From assembly GCA_017431035.1 (NCBI GenBank), contig JAFRLW010000028.1, positions 174,386 through 238,385 of the forward strand: a DNA stretch of 64,000 nt, given 5' to 3'. Position 1 is the stretch's first letter, and every line of letters begins with the position of its first letter. The DNA is from Clostridia bacterium (GTDB lineage Bacteria > Bacillota > Clostridia > Oscillospirales > Acutalibacteraceae). This document shows positions 1-9,081 of the stretch, one piece after another. The translations under genes were made by a program, and so were the position numbers. The notes beneath the pieces were generated by a model. That model had not been told where the DNA came from, searched no databases, and was given only the letters and a program-made list of their open reading frames with translations.

Positions 1-1347
1 TTCGGCGACGACAGTAGTGCCGATTATAAAATTGCCTTTCGCCCGATAGATACCCTCTCGCATATCGGTGTAAACAATATCGTTTTCGGTGAAACAAACG
101 AAAAGTTCGCCGAAAAACCGCTTATCGTCGGCAATATCCGTATGGGCTTTGGTCACTATAGAATATCTATCGCCATGGCGTCCTGCGCAAAAGCGCTCGG
201 TTTTACTCCGTATTGGCTTGACCTCGCTTCCTTTGACGCAACCGGTTCTAAAATGATAAGAAAACAAAACGATATGTATTCTTTAGCGTCAAGGATTTCG
301 CAAAAATCCCGACTGTTTAATAAAATCGTTTGGGAACCGCTAAATAGCGAGGGCTTTAAGAAAATAACCTATAACGCAAAAGACCAAAAAAACAGTGAAC
401 TTTTAGTTCCTATATTCAAAAATATTCCGAAAGATATTCCCTATATCGCCACTCACGTTTGGCCGAGTCAGGGCGCCGTGCATGCGGGACTGACAAACGT
501 TGTCAACGCTATTCCTGATAACTGGCCTATGGGACTTCATCTTTCCGAGGGCGCTATTCACACCGTGCAAACCCCCTTTGCATATCTTGGTTATAAAACC
601 CTTAACGGCTTTAGCAAAAAGCAATTAAAGGGTATTCCCGAAAGCGAACTTTTTGACGTTGGTTGCTATGTTGACCACGAGTTGTTATCTGACCTTGAAA
701 ACGATAACAAGAGAAGAAAAGAAAGGGTAAAATCGGGAGGCGCCATCCGTATTCTTATGAACGTCGGCGGTGCCGGCGCAGGCGGCGATATGCTTCTTCA
801 GATAATCGACCATTTGTCAAACGCAGTAGAACAAAACAAAGTTGCGCTTTATATCAATACAGGCGACCACAAAGCCGTGTTTGACCGCATAGCCGCACAT
901 CTTGAGAATAAAAAGAAGGTCAAATTGTTTAATAACGATTATGAAAGCCTTAAAACCCACGCAAACGAGATTAAAGAGGGCAAAGCAGAGGGTATTAACC
1001 TTATATATAATGAGGATATCTTCCCCGCCGTTTATTCCACAAATCTTTTAATGCCCGTGTGCGATTTGCTGGTTACAAAACCGAGTGAACTGTCATACTA
1101 TCCTATTCCGAAACTCTATAATAAACATATCGGCGGACACGAGGTTTACGGCGCAATTCACGGCAGAGAGTTTGGCGACTCCACCGATGAATACCCCACC
1201 GTTAAAGGTGTTTGCGAGGCGATAGACCGACTTGTTGCCGACCGTGAGATTTTGCCCCATATTTGCGACAGAATAGATGCTCTTAAAGCTGCGGGCTACT
1301 ATGACGGCGCATATAACTGCGTAAAACTCGCCGCAGGTATAAAATAA
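1..1347 (+). CDS. Unidentified GT-B-like protein, 5' end cut by window
   Basis: The frame is open from base 1, so the gene starts upstream of the window; the first ATG at 142 is internal. At least 448 residues are visible. After about 40 residues comes GNIRMGFGHYRIS, a glycine/His motif like the N-terminal nucleotide-sugar loop of GT-B glycosyltransferases such as MurG and MGDG synthase. Later segments (NVGGAGAGGD, then TKPSELSYYPIP) also fit the second Rossmann half of that fold, where GGxG and TKPG-type loops bind the donor sugar. No signal peptide or membrane segment is seen in the visible part. I do not recognise the exact family; a glycosyltransferase-like fold is an inference. A strong terminator follows the stop. 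Confidence 0.6.
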   Translation, partial: FGDDSSADYKIAFRPIDTLSHIGVNNIVFGETNEKFAEKPLIVGNIRMGFGHYRISIAMASCAKALGFTPYWLDLASFDATGSKMIRKQNDMYSLASRISQKSRLFNKIVWEPLNSEGFKKITYNAKDQKNSELLVPIFKNIPKDIPYIATHVWPSQGAVHAGLTNVVNAIPDNWPMGLHLSEGAIHTVQTPFAYLGYKTLNGFSKKQLKGIPESELFDVGCYVDHELLSDLENDNKRRKERVKSGGAIRILMNVGGAGAGGDMLLQIIDHLSNAVEQNKVALYINTGDHKAVFDRIAAHLENKKKVKLFNNDYESLKTHANEIKEGKAEGINLIYNEDIFPAVYSTNLLMPVCDLLVTKPSELSYYPIPKLYNKHIGGHEVYGAIHGREFGDSTDEYPTVKGVCEAIDRLVADREILPHICDRIDALKAAGYYDGAYNCVKLAAGIK

Positions 1348-1387
1348 ATCAGACTTCCGGTTATTCATTTTTATATTTCTCTTTTTT

Positions 1388-1429
1388 AACAAACCGCCCG
1401 ACAGTTTCTACGCTGCCGGGCGGTTTGTT
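1388..1429. terminator. Bidirectional intrinsic terminator
   Basis: A GC-rich stem (AACAAACCGCCCG with CGGGCGGTTTGTT, one mismatch deeper in) has A-rich bases on the 5' arm and T-rich bases on the 3' arm. It lies 40 bases after the stop of the first gene and can serve it. Confidence 0.75.
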
Positions 1430-1440
1430 AAAAATAGATG

Positions 1441-1582
1441 TCAGATTACAGATTACAGATGTCAGACGGTAGGTGTCAGGCGATGCCTGACGGAAAATAT
1501 AAATAGCCTTCCCCTTGAGGGGAAGGTGGATTGCCGCAGGCAAGACGAATGAGGTGTATCTAACATCTAACATCTATAATCT
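1441..1582. repeat. Small inverted-repeat-bounded intergenic element
   Basis: Bases 1450-1466 and 1566-1582 are inverted copies (15 of 17 match) of AGATTACAGATGTCAGA. Further partial copies of the same words lie next to each end. Inside are three short palindromes: 1475-1491 (GTCAGGC-GAT-GCCTGAC), 1507-1526 (CCTTCCCC-type stem) and 1531-1543. No plausible gene. The form fits a MITE/REP-like interspersed repeat. Confidence 0.5.
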
Positions 1583-1590
1583 AAAATCGC

Positions 1591-1687
1591 AGGGCAGGCG
1601 CTCTGCTCCTGCCGTCTACATAAACCGGGCTGTCGAGGACGCCAGCCCCTACGAAACAACGGGCTGTCGGAAACCGCCAGCCCCTAC
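1591..1687. repeat. Tandem GC-rich hairpin units
   Basis: Two near-identical units, 1626-1652 and 1660-1687, share CGGGCTGTCG at the start and CCAGCCCCTAC at the end, and each folds through GGGCTG/CAGCCC. A related hairpin (GCAGG/CCTGC) is at 1594-1613. This looks like an interspersed intergenic repeat rather than a gene or CRISPR. Confidence 0.5.
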
Positions 1688-1697
1688 AAAAAGGAAA

Positions 1698-1719
1698 AAC
1701 GGGCGGAAAACCGCCCGTT
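1698..1719 (-). terminator. Terminator of the sugar operon
   Basis: A perfect stem AACGGGCGG/CCGCCCGTT with loop AAAA lies 26 bases past the stop of the ROK-ManA gene. On the minus strand it is followed by TTTTTCC. Confidence 0.85.
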
Positions 1720-1744
1720 ATCTATTATCCGACATCTGATTTTT

Positions 1745-3505
1745 TCAGTTCGGTTTTGCAAGGATGAGATCCATATTGCCTTTAAGGGTTACGTTTTCTA
1801 ATCCTTTCGGCAGGAAATAGGAGTCGCCTTTTATCATTTTTTCACCGTTTACGGTGCCGGCACCTGCGGCACAAATAAGACAAACAAAGGTATCATAAGT
1901 TTTTAGTTTATACTCATTTTCCACCTTAAATCTCTTTGTGCAGAAAAGCGAGCAGTCAGCAAGGGTGTTTTCATCCTCTTTGCCCATTTCATAGCGGATA
2001 GATTCTATCTCGCTATCCGAAAAATCACGGATGGTCTTCATAGCCTCGTCAACGTGGAGTTCACGGGGTTTTCCGTTTTGGAGTCTGCCGTAGTCATAAA
2101 CCCTATAGGTCACGTTAGAGTTTTCCTGGATTTCGGCTATCAAAATACCGGCGCCTATGGCGTGAACAAGTCCCTGCGGGATAAAGAAAACGTCGCCTTT
2201 CTTCACGGGAACAAAGTTTAGCAGTTCCTCACACTTTCCGTTTTTAAGCGCACTTCTGAACTCACTTTCACTAAACTTTCCCTTTAGCCCGTAGACGAGT
2301 TTGGCGTCCGGCTTAGCGTCAAGCACGACCCACATTTCCGTCTTTGCGGGGTGGACCTGAATAGAGAGGCGGTCGTTAGCGTCTATGAGTTTTATCATAA
2401 TCGGAAAATCCTTGTCGGTTCCTAAATAATCGGACAAAAGTTTTCCGCAAAGTTCGCCGTTTTCTATCTTGTTTATGCCCTCAGGGTGAACGGTCAGTTC
2501 CCACGCCTCAGCGATTTTTCCCTCGCCTTTGTTATACTCTTTAGCGAGTGCCTCTCCGCCCCAAACGATATCTTTAAGCACTGCGCCGAGTTTCATCGGG
2601 TAGGGTTTAGACAATACTTCGGGGTGGTGAGTTTTAGCCCAGTTTGCAACGCCTTTCAGGTGCGCAAGGTCGAGGTCTTTCGCCTGTTCTATAATTTTTA
2701 TGGTGGAAACGTCTTTTAATCCTTCACGAAGGGTCTTTTCAAACAGCGGAAAAGATTTTGAAATCTGTCCGCCGAGATAGAGCGCCTCTGTGCCGTACTC
2801 TTTTAGTATCGGGGCGATAACCTCGGCTATGAAAACACCGAGGTCGCTATAAATCTTATAGGCGGTACTGTCAGTTCCCGCCTCAGCCATATCGCCGATT
2901 TCTTTAGCGTTGTCGCACTTTTTATCGGACAACTCATTATAGCGATTTACAACCGCCCTGCCTGAGATATAATCCTCAGCGGTTTTATTTCTATATGGAG
3001 CCGTATATATCGAGCGAGCAGGACCGCCCTTCTCGTTTTCAAGCACCTTTCCGTCCTTCATAACCGCAAAGCCGAGTCCCGTACCTATCATAACACCGGC
3101 GGCGTTTTTAACGTCGGGGTGGGAGGTGGAAGCTCCGCTTATAAATGCGGAAGAGTCGTGGATAAAGTAAACCGGTATATTGCCGAGTATTTCACGAAAC
3201 CACGGGCGGAGAGGCACGCCGTACAGAGAAGTGTACTTATGCTCCATACGGCTGACTCCTGCATTAAAATCGAAAGGACCGGGTATATCAGCGGCAACGG
3301 CGGCAATAAATCCGCCCATATCTTCAGCCTTTTTATTCATACGTGAAATAAGTCTTCCGTATGCTTCTTTGATACTTTTTAACTCCCCGTCCGAATTGAC
3401 AGGTTCTTTATCAAAAGAACTGTCAATCGGGGTGGCGTTTGTATCACAAAGACAGGCTTTTAAGTATGTTCCGCCGATATCCAGCGCAAACAGAAACTTT
3501 CTCAT
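1745..3505 (-). CDS. ROK sugar kinase - mannose-6-phosphate isomerase fusion
   Basis: A 586-residue two-domain protein. Residues 1 to about 290 are a ROK-family sugar kinase: ATP loop LDIGGTYLKA near the N-terminus, VAADIPGPFD, then MIGTGLGFAV and LYLGGQISKS. The usual ROK zinc cysteines are absent. Residues about 300-586 are a class I phosphomannose isomerase: LKDIVWGG, LSIQVHPAKTEMW and IPQGLVHAIGAGILIAEIQ, which hold the metal-binding His/Glu residues. One polypeptide could phosphorylate a hexose and isomerise mannose-6-P to fructose-6-P in the cytosol. The start overlaps the stop of the upstream ManA-like gene by four bases (ATGA), implying translational coupling. Substrate specificity of the kinase half cannot be read. 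Confidence 0.88.
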   Translation of the reverse strand: MRKFLFALDIGGTYLKACLCDTNATPIDSSFDKEPVNSDGELKSIKEAYGRLISRMNKKAEDMGGFIAAVAADIPGPFDFNAGVSRMEHKYTSLYGVPLRPWFREILGNIPVYFIHDSSAFISGASTSHPDVKNAAGVMIGTGLGFAVMKDGKVLENEKGGPARSIYTAPYRNKTAEDYISGRAVVNRYNELSDKKCDNAKEIGDMAEAGTDSTAYKIYSDLGVFIAEVIAPILKEYGTEALYLGGQISKSFPLFEKTLREGLKDVSTIKIIEQAKDLDLAHLKGVANWAKTHHPEVLSKPYPMKLGAVLKDIVWGGEALAKEYNKGEGKIAEAWELTVHPEGINKIENGELCGKLLSDYLGTDKDFPIMIKLIDANDRLSIQVHPAKTEMWVVLDAKPDAKLVYGLKGKFSESEFRSALKNGKCEELLNFVPVKKGDVFFIPQGLVHAIGAGILIAEIQENSNVTYRVYDYGRLQNGKPRELHVDEAMKTIRDFSDSEIESIRYEMGKEDENTLADCSLFCTKRFKVENEYKLKTYDTFVCLICAAGAGTVNGEKMIKGDSYFLPKGLENVTLKGNMDLILAKPN

Positions 3506-5295
3506 CTTTTTAAGAGGGTCTTGTGGATAGTAGTCCAGGTTTCAGGCTTGTTGTTTATTATCTCATACTCGCCGAAATCAGCCGGAACAACTACTATGTC
3601 AAGATATTTCATATCAAACTTGAGTGACGGATCTTTCTTTGAACGAACGGTAACGTCTTCACCGTCAACGAGGGAAAGAACGTGGAAATCACCGTTTGTA
3701 TTGTCGTCCATATAGTCGCCGAAAATAAGGTTTCTGAGTGAGAAATAAAGTTTATCGCACTCACCTACAACAACCTCTTTAGCGTCGCCGTTTTCACGAA
3801 CAACACGATAACCGCCGTTTACAAGGTTCTTTTCAACATAATCCTGAGTCATTTCACGCTTCAAGTTGATGTTGCCGAAATAGGTGTGGATAGGACGGGG
3901 ATTTCCGTCAAGGTCCTTGCGCAAATAGTCATACATCTTATAGGTGTAAGAACCAACGGTCAAAGAGCCGATCTCAAGGATAAGCTGGTTTTTACCTGAA
4001 CCGTGGATAGTACCGGCAGGAATCATAACCTGGATACCGGGTTTACTCTCAACGCTGTAGATATATTTTTGATAGTCAACGGGTTTGTGATCCTTTTCGG
4101 AACGTTTAACCTCGGCGATAAACTCTTCGGGGTCAGCGCCACGGTTAAAGCCTAAATAGGTACGGGCACGCTGAGCGGTTTGAACTATATAGTAACTCTC
4201 GTCCTGTCTGCCGAGTTCGTTATGGTTCGGAACAACAAAGTCTGCATCCGGATGAAGCTGAATAGACATATTTCCTGAAGAATGGAAAGTATCGTCATAG
4301 TTAAAGCGGATCGGGAAGAAACCGTGGAACTCATCAAGACATTTCTGACCCATAAGTTTTTTGCCTTCAGCGGCAACAAGAACGTAGTACGGGAACTCGA
4401 ACTCTTTACCGTCCATAATAACAACGGTAGAAACTTCCATAGGTATCATATCAAATACCCAAGCGCAGTTTTTCATCTCTTTCGGGAGGTTTCTCTCTTT
4501 CATTGTGAGATAGCCGCCCCAAACGCCCTCAAGATATACAGGTCTTTGACGGATAGGATAGTCAAGTGTGCGGGAAACAAGTGCATGAAGAACGTCACCC
4601 GGCAAAATCTTGAGGTTGGTCGGATCGTCAGCGCATATATAGTAATCAAGATCGTTATTGGCAAGAAGTTTGCAACGAAGTGAGAAACCGAGTTCAAAGT
4701 CAACATAGTAGCAACGGCGCATAGTAACTTTGAAAGGAAGGTCTTTATCGTTACCGAAGTTGCGATAACCGCCGGCTTTGATATTAAGAACAGCCTTTTT
4801 CGGTGTAACGTCAACATAGATTTTAGTATCAACAAGGTCAGCCAAAGGCTCTGAAGCGGCGCCGTTACCGTAAATTACGGTGCAAACATCGCCTTTTGCC
4901 TCAAGTTCTTTACGAAGAGCGGCAAGTTTAGCCTCGTCGAAAATACCCTTGTATCCCTCTTTGAACAGTTTTCCGTAAAGTAATACCGGGTCTTTTTCAC
5001 GGTCTTCGGGAAGATAATCAGCAAAGAGAGCGTCAAGTTCATCAGCTGTCTTATAGATAGAAGCAACCGAAATAAGACGAACATTTGCGGGAAGAAGCGC
5101 AACTACGGCATTAAACGGAGCGGTAGCATAACCGTCAATGGAAACAACCGTGCCCGGCTTAATAGCCTTAGCAAGAACGGCGGCAACCTGTGCGTTACCG
5201 ATAGCGGTACGACCGAGATCTACAGAACCGTCATTTGCAATATGGTTGACTGCATTGGGGTCATTGTACGGGAAAGGGTTGAACATAAAACTCAT
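3502..5295 (-). CDS. Large ManA-like cupin protein
   Basis: 597 residues, about twice the length of a simple ManA. The C-terminal half carries phosphomannose-isomerase-like cupin motifs (YLEGVWGGYL, SIQLHPDADF, IPAGTIHGSGKNQLILEIG), including the His and Glu positions that bind metal. The N-terminal roughly 230 residues have no P-loop or other motif I recognise. It is the second ManA homologue in a row, so the two may use different sugar phosphates. SD AAAGGAG precedes the ATG. It is 33 bases downstream of the PfpI gene and overlaps the ROK-ManA start. Activity as a true mannose-6-P isomerase is inference. Confidence 0.8.
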   Translation of the reverse strand: MSFMFNPFPYNDPNAVNHIANDGSVDLGRTAIGNAQVAAVLAKAIKPGTVVSIDGYATAPFNAVVALLPANVRLISVASIYKTADELDALFADYLPEDREKDPVLLYGKLFKEGYKGIFDEAKLAALRKELEAKGDVCTVIYGNGAASEPLADLVDTKIYVDVTPKKAVLNIKAGGYRNFGNDKDLPFKVTMRRCYYVDFELGFSLRCKLLANNDLDYYICADDPTNLKILPGDVLHALVSRTLDYPIRQRPVYLEGVWGGYLTMKERNLPKEMKNCAWVFDMIPMEVSTVVIMDGKEFEFPYYVLVAAEGKKLMGQKCLDEFHGFFPIRFNYDDTFHSSGNMSIQLHPDADFVVPNHNELGRQDESYYIVQTAQRARTYLGFNRGADPEEFIAEVKRSEKDHKPVDYQKYIYSVESKPGIQVMIPAGTIHGSGKNQLILEIGSLTVGSYTYKMYDYLRKDLDGNPRPIHTYFGNINLKREMTQDYVEKNLVNGGYRVVRENGDAKEVVVGECDKLYFSLRNLIFGDYMDDNTNGDFHVLSLVDGEDVTVRSKKDPSLKFDMKYLDIVVVPADFGEYEIINNKPETWTTIHKTLLKR

Positions 5296-5328
5296 AATAA
5301 AAGTCTCCTTTATATATCTTTTATTTTT

Positions 5329-5835
5329 TTACTTCTTTAATAGCGCAACAAACTCACGCATAAAATATGGCAGGTCTTCGGGACGACGTGACGTAACTAA
5401 GTTTCCGTCAACAACAACGGGCGCATCCTCATAAAGAGCGCCTGCATTTTTAAGGTCGTCGGCAACGCCGGGATAGCAGGTGGCTTTTTTCCCACGCAGC
5501 AAATCGGCGGAAATAAGCAGTTGCGGTCCGTGACAAACGGCGCAAACGGGTTTTCCTGCCAAAAAGATTTCTTTTACGACACGGATAACATCTTTTGATA
5601 AACGAAGTTTCTCAGGAGCGGTACCGCCCGGGAGAATAAGGCCGTCATAATCCTCGCCTTTGCAGTCGGCGATGTTTTTATCAACGTCCATAGTGAGAAA
5701 ATGTTTGAAATGGAGTGTTCTTTTCTCCATAGAGGCAACAGTCACCTCGTATCCCTCTTCAAGCATACGATAATGGGGATATAAAACCTCCTGGTCGTCG
5801 CCCTTATCAAAGGTGATAAGCAGTATTTTTTTCAT
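5329..5835 (-). CDS. DJ-1/PfpI family protein
   Basis: 168 residues from the ATG preceded by AAAGGAG; an upstream in-frame ATG at 5853 has no better site. It shows the DJ-1/PfpI fold: GLILPGGTAPEKLR, then the nucleophile elbow AVCHGPQLLI with the catalytic Cys-His. Family members act as glyoxalases, deglycases, chaperones or peptidases on reactive sugar products. Its place between sugar isomerase and ManA-like genes, with gaps of 14 and 33 bases, suggests protection against glycating sugar intermediates, which is inference. Confidence 0.88.
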   Translation of the reverse strand: MKKILLITFDKGDDQEVLYPHYRMLEEGYEVTVASMEKRTLHFKHFLTMDVDKNIADCKGEDYDGLILPGGTAPEKLRLSKDVIRVVKEIFLAGKPVCAVCHGPQLLISADLLRGKKATCYPGVADDLKNAGALYEDAPVVVDGNLVTSRRPEDLPYFMREFVALLKK

Positions 5836-5849
5836 AGTGGTTTCTCCTT

Positions 5850-7280
5850 TCAATCAATTCTCGAAAAATCAAAGTCGCAAAGGTGTGCCAGCATTTCAAG
5901 TTCGTCAAGGTGGTCGCCGTCAACGATACCGTAATGCTGGGTGACACCGTTTTCGCAAATCTTTTGGAAAAGTTCTTCCGGTGTGCCATTTAACGGTCTG
6001 AAATCAGCGTGAGAATAACTAGCAAGATAGTGTTTTGTCGGTAAACACTCAACAAGAGTGGCAACCATTTTCATCCTGCCGTCTTTTTCCGACATATGAA
6101 GCATAGTCTTAATTCCTGCCGGGAATACGTGCCATGCAAAAGGTGCGCCGGCATATTTCCACTGTGATTTTGCAAAACGCTCGTCACGGGCGATAATAGT
6201 ATTATCTTCTCCGCTGTGATAATGGTTAGGACCGGCGTGTCCTGCGATAAAGCGTCCGTTTTCGTGGTCTATGTAGAACGGTTCAATAAAGTTAGCCGGT
6301 TTTCCGCCAAGCATCTGGAGTATATAGGTGGCAAGTCCGCCGCCGATATCGCCCTCAGGAACGGTGACACGCTCCTCTTTAGGATCAAGGGGGGTAAAGC
6401 CGGGGCGAAGTCCCACAAACTCAAAGAGCACGGTATCAATATCATTAAGCACCAAAAGGTCAACGCCGTAACGTTTTGCAACCTGCTCCATAGCATAGGT
6501 GGCTTTTACTGAGGCGTGGAACTTTTCAAAATCAACGTTATCATAAACTTTGTATCTGTGGCATAGGTCTTTGACTATATTATCAATAACCTTATCATCG
6601 GTTTTTTCAACCTCTTCGGCAACCTCGGCAACCGAAATAAAGTGGATTTCGGGTCCTATCTTCATATAAATATTATACGGATCAACATAGGTAGCCCACA
6701 TAGCCTCGTTATAACAAGCGAGTAAACCAAGCGTTGAACTGCGCAAAACAGCACGGGCTTTAGCGGCGTTGGCAAAAGTGCGCAGTTTCGGCATAACCTG
6801 GTCTACGGTACCGATACATAGGTCACTCATAGGACGGTTGAAACGGCGGAAAGAACCGCTTGCCTCTTGAAAACCTACAAGCGCACCGGCGGACAAAAAG
6901 TCGACAAACTGGTTTTCATCGTTTGTATCTGTGATAGAAAGGCTATCCCTTACAAAAGATACTAACATAAGCGGCATTGGAGGCAACTCTCTGAGAAAAC
7001 GTATCCACGCAAAGTCCTCCGCCCAGGAAAGAAAACAGGCGACAACTCCGTCTACCTTTTCGTTGTAGAACTTTTTAACCGCTTCGTCGGCGGCTTCTCT
7101 TGTGTATACGGTTTCACCCGTAACCACGTCACAAAACTCGCTCATACGGTCGATATATTTTTGGGTTTCAATTGCTTTTCTCTCTTTATACGTACCGTCC
7201 TTTGTTCCCTCGCCTAACGGCTGAAAACGCTCGGCGCCTATAAAAAGAAGACCTATTTTAGGCTTACGATATAGATTCAA
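5850..7280 (-). CDS. L-fucose/L-arabinose isomerase family protein
   Basis: 476 residues, start TTG with SD AAGGAGGAG 5-6 bases upstream; no ATG lies nearby in frame. Sequence features match the fucose/arabinose isomerase superfamily: an N-terminal Rossmann-like half (DGVVACFLSWAEDF), a conserved VPEGDIGGGLATY segment and the metal region HVFPAGIK near the C-terminus. It would interconvert an aldose and a ketose in the cytosol; the actual sugar is not evident. It is first in the four-gene minus-strand operon and has a clear promoter. Confidence 0.75.
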   Translation of the reverse strand: MNLYRKPKIGLLFIGAERFQPLGEGTKDGTYKERKAIETQKYIDRMSEFCDVVTGETVYTREAADEAVKKFYNEKVDGVVACFLSWAEDFAWIRFLRELPPMPLMLVSFVRDSLSITDTNDENQFVDFLSAGALVGFQEASGSFRRFNRPMSDLCIGTVDQVMPKLRTFANAAKARAVLRSSTLGLLACYNEAMWATYVDPYNIYMKIGPEIHFISVAEVAEEVEKTDDKVIDNIVKDLCHRYKVYDNVDFEKFHASVKATYAMEQVAKRYGVDLLVLNDIDTVLFEFVGLRPGFTPLDPKEERVTVPEGDIGGGLATYILQMLGGKPANFIEPFYIDHENGRFIAGHAGPNHYHSGEDNTIIARDERFAKSQWKYAGAPFAWHVFPAGIKTMLHMSEKDGRMKMVATLVECLPTKHYLASYSHADFRPLNGTPEELFQKICENGVTQHYGIVDGDHLDELEMLAHLCDFDFSRID

Positions 7281-7310
7281 GCAAACTCCTCCTTATTGTT
7301 TGTTATATAA

Positions 7311-7339
7311 ATTATATCAAATCAAGTTTTATCTGTCTA
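7311..7339 (-). promoter_or_regulatory. SigA-type promoter of sugar operon
   Basis: Minus strand TAGACA (7339-7334), 17-base spacer, TATAAT (7316-7311), about 30 bases ahead of the TTG start of the isomerase gene. Confidence 0.75.
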
Positions 7340-7507
7340 TTTGTTTTATTATTTACTTTTGTAGAAATCTTGTTTTATTTCACCCTCTTTAAGTATAAAT
7401 TATTTTGATATTTTAACCACCAAAACCGTATATGGATTTGGGCTAAGACAAAATAATTGAAAAACCTTTTTCTCTATGATAAAATAATAAAAAAGGAGGG
7501 CATTTTT

Positions 7508-8584
7508 ATGAAAAAAGCACTAAAAATAACCCTTAAAGCGATTTGTATTTTCCTTTGCATAGTTTTAGTCACAGTCGGCGGATATTTAGCATACGTATTT
7601 ATTGATTATCACCGTATAGGCGATACCGATATCACGGTCGGTGGCACCGGCGCCGATATTGTGGACAAAAACAGTTATACCATAACATCTTATAACATAG
7701 GCTTTGGCGCCTATGAGTCTGACTACGGCTTTTTTATGGACGGCGGCAGTGAGTCTTGGGCGTGGAGTGAAGAAAGGCTTGATAAAAACTTAAAAAACAT
7801 AGCAAACTTCTTAAACACCCAAAAATCCGATTTCTATTTTGTTCAAGAGGTTGATATTGACTCAACCCGTTCATACCATTTTGATGAGCGGGAATATCTT
7901 AAAGAGGCGCTTGGTAAATACAGTTTTACCTTTGCTCAAAACTACGATTCTCCTTTCCTGTTTTATCCGTTTATTAAACCGCACGGCGCTTCAAAATCGG
8001 GCATTATGACCTTTTCTTTTGCAAACATAGAAAAGGGGCAACGTTTTGAACTGCCTATAGAAACAGGTTTTACAAAGTTTTTAGACCTTGACCGCTGTTA
8101 CTCAAAGTCTTATGTTAAACTAAAAGACGGAAAATATCTTGTTCTTTATAACTTCCACCTATCCGCCTATACTTCCGACGGCAAAATTGCCAACAGTCAA
8201 CTTGAAATTATCTTGAAAGACATAGATAACGAATATAAAAAAGGTAATTATTGCGTTGCGGGCGGCGACTTTAACAAAGATATTTTGGGCGATTCGTCAA
8301 AATACTTTGGTAAATCAGATATAGAATACACGTGGGCTCAACCTTTACCCGACGGCATACTTGACGGGTATGACGTTACACTTGTAGCGCCTATTGATGA
8401 GGAAAATCCCGTTCCCACCTGCCGTAATGCCGACTCCGCATATCATAAAGGGCAATATGTTCTGACTATCGACGGATTTTTGGTCACCAATAATATAAAG
8501 GTCAAATCATCCGAGGTTATAGATACAAAGTTTGCCTATTCAGACCACAACCCCGTGAAAATGGAGTTTGAACTTGTAAAATAA
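7508..8584 (+). CDS. Membrane-anchored endonuclease/exonuclease/phosphatase (EEP) protein
   Basis: 358 residues from the ATG after AGGAGGG; an earlier ATG at 7457 lacks a site. Residues about 5-32 form an N-terminal membrane anchor or signal segment, so the enzyme faces outward. EEP catalytic motifs are complete and in order: SYNIGFG (Asn), FVQEVD (metal Glu), VAGGDFNKD (Asp/Asn) and YSDHNPV (Asp-His). Family members cleave DNA, RNA, phosphoinositides or sphingomyelin; the exported location favours a phosphodiesterase or nuclease acting outside. The next gene on the same strand starts 67 bases on. Confidence 0.85.
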   Translation: MKKALKITLKAICIFLCIVLVTVGGYLAYVFIDYHRIGDTDITVGGTGADIVDKNSYTITSYNIGFGAYESDYGFFMDGGSESWAWSEERLDKNLKNIANFLNTQKSDFYFVQEVDIDSTRSYHFDEREYLKEALGKYSFTFAQNYDSPFLFYPFIKPHGASKSGIMTFSFANIEKGQRFELPIETGFTKFLDLDRCYSKSYVKLKDGKYLVLYNFHLSAYTSDGKIANSQLEIILKDIDNEYKKGNYCVAGGDFNKDILGDSSKYFGKSDIEYTWAQPLPDGILDGYDVTLVAPIDEENPVPTCRNADSAYHKGQYVLTIDGFLVTNNIKVKSSEVIDTKFAYSDHNPVKMEFELVK

Positions 8585-8651
8585 CTGTACGGTCTTTTGT
8601 ACTTTGGCTTTGTTAAAATATTTCCATAACGTTAAAAAAGGAGTTTTTATA

Positions 8652-8813
8652 ATGGGAATATTCGGAAATATGTTTGATTTTAATAATGACGGAAAACTAA
8701 GCGCCGCAAAGCAGGGACTTGAGTTCGCCCATTTAGACCGCATTATAAATGAAGACGAGGAAACTCCGGAAAATGACTTGCTGGAACTTGACGAAATGTT
8801 TGAAGATGATTAG
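8652..8813 (+). CDS. Tiny acidic EF-hand-like protein
   Basis: 53 residues from the ATG preceded by AAGGAG. The N-terminus has one calcium-loop-like segment, DFNNDGKLS (D-x-N-x-D-G), and the C-terminus is strongly acidic (ENDLLELDEMFEDD). It has no membrane segment. A terminator follows 75 bases after the stop, so it ends the transcription unit begun by the EEP gene. Its function is unknown; calcium binding is inference from a single loop. Confidence 0.6.
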   Translation: MGIFGNMFDFNNDGKLSAAKQGLEFAHLDRIINEDEETPENDLLELDEMFEDD

Positions 8814-8888
8814 TGATAAAAGACTGTTGCAAATTGTATGTAGAACAAGCACTTTCCTTATGGTAGTTAATAATGAATTATAATAAAT

Positions 8889-8931
8889 AAAACTGACTTC
8901 CGATTATAAGTGAAGTCAGTTTTGTTTTTTT
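8889..8931 (+). terminator. Intrinsic terminator
   Basis: Stem AAAACTGACTTC/GAAGTCAGTTTT with an 11-base loop, followed by GTTTTTTT. Confidence 0.85.
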
Positions 8932-9015
8932 CAGTACCTGTCATTACAAAATAAAATACACTCAACCCGATAAGGTTTTTTTCGGTCTTCAAAAGCCAAA
9001 TAAAAATATATATTC

Positions 9016-9044
9016 TTGACTGCATAGTAAAAATAAAATATAAT
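9016..9044 (+). promoter_or_regulatory. SigA-type promoter of GAF-ABC cluster
   Basis: TTGACT, exactly 17 bases, TATAAT, then a GGCAGGGG ribosome site and the ATG at 9082. Confidence 0.85.
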
Positions 9045-9081
9045 AGATATACACTTAATTTATTAAGGCAGGGGTACAAAT

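Noticed and set aside
3502-5295. N-terminal kinase domain in the large ManA-like protein
   Set aside because: No P-loop or other nucleotide-binding motif was found in the first 230 residues.
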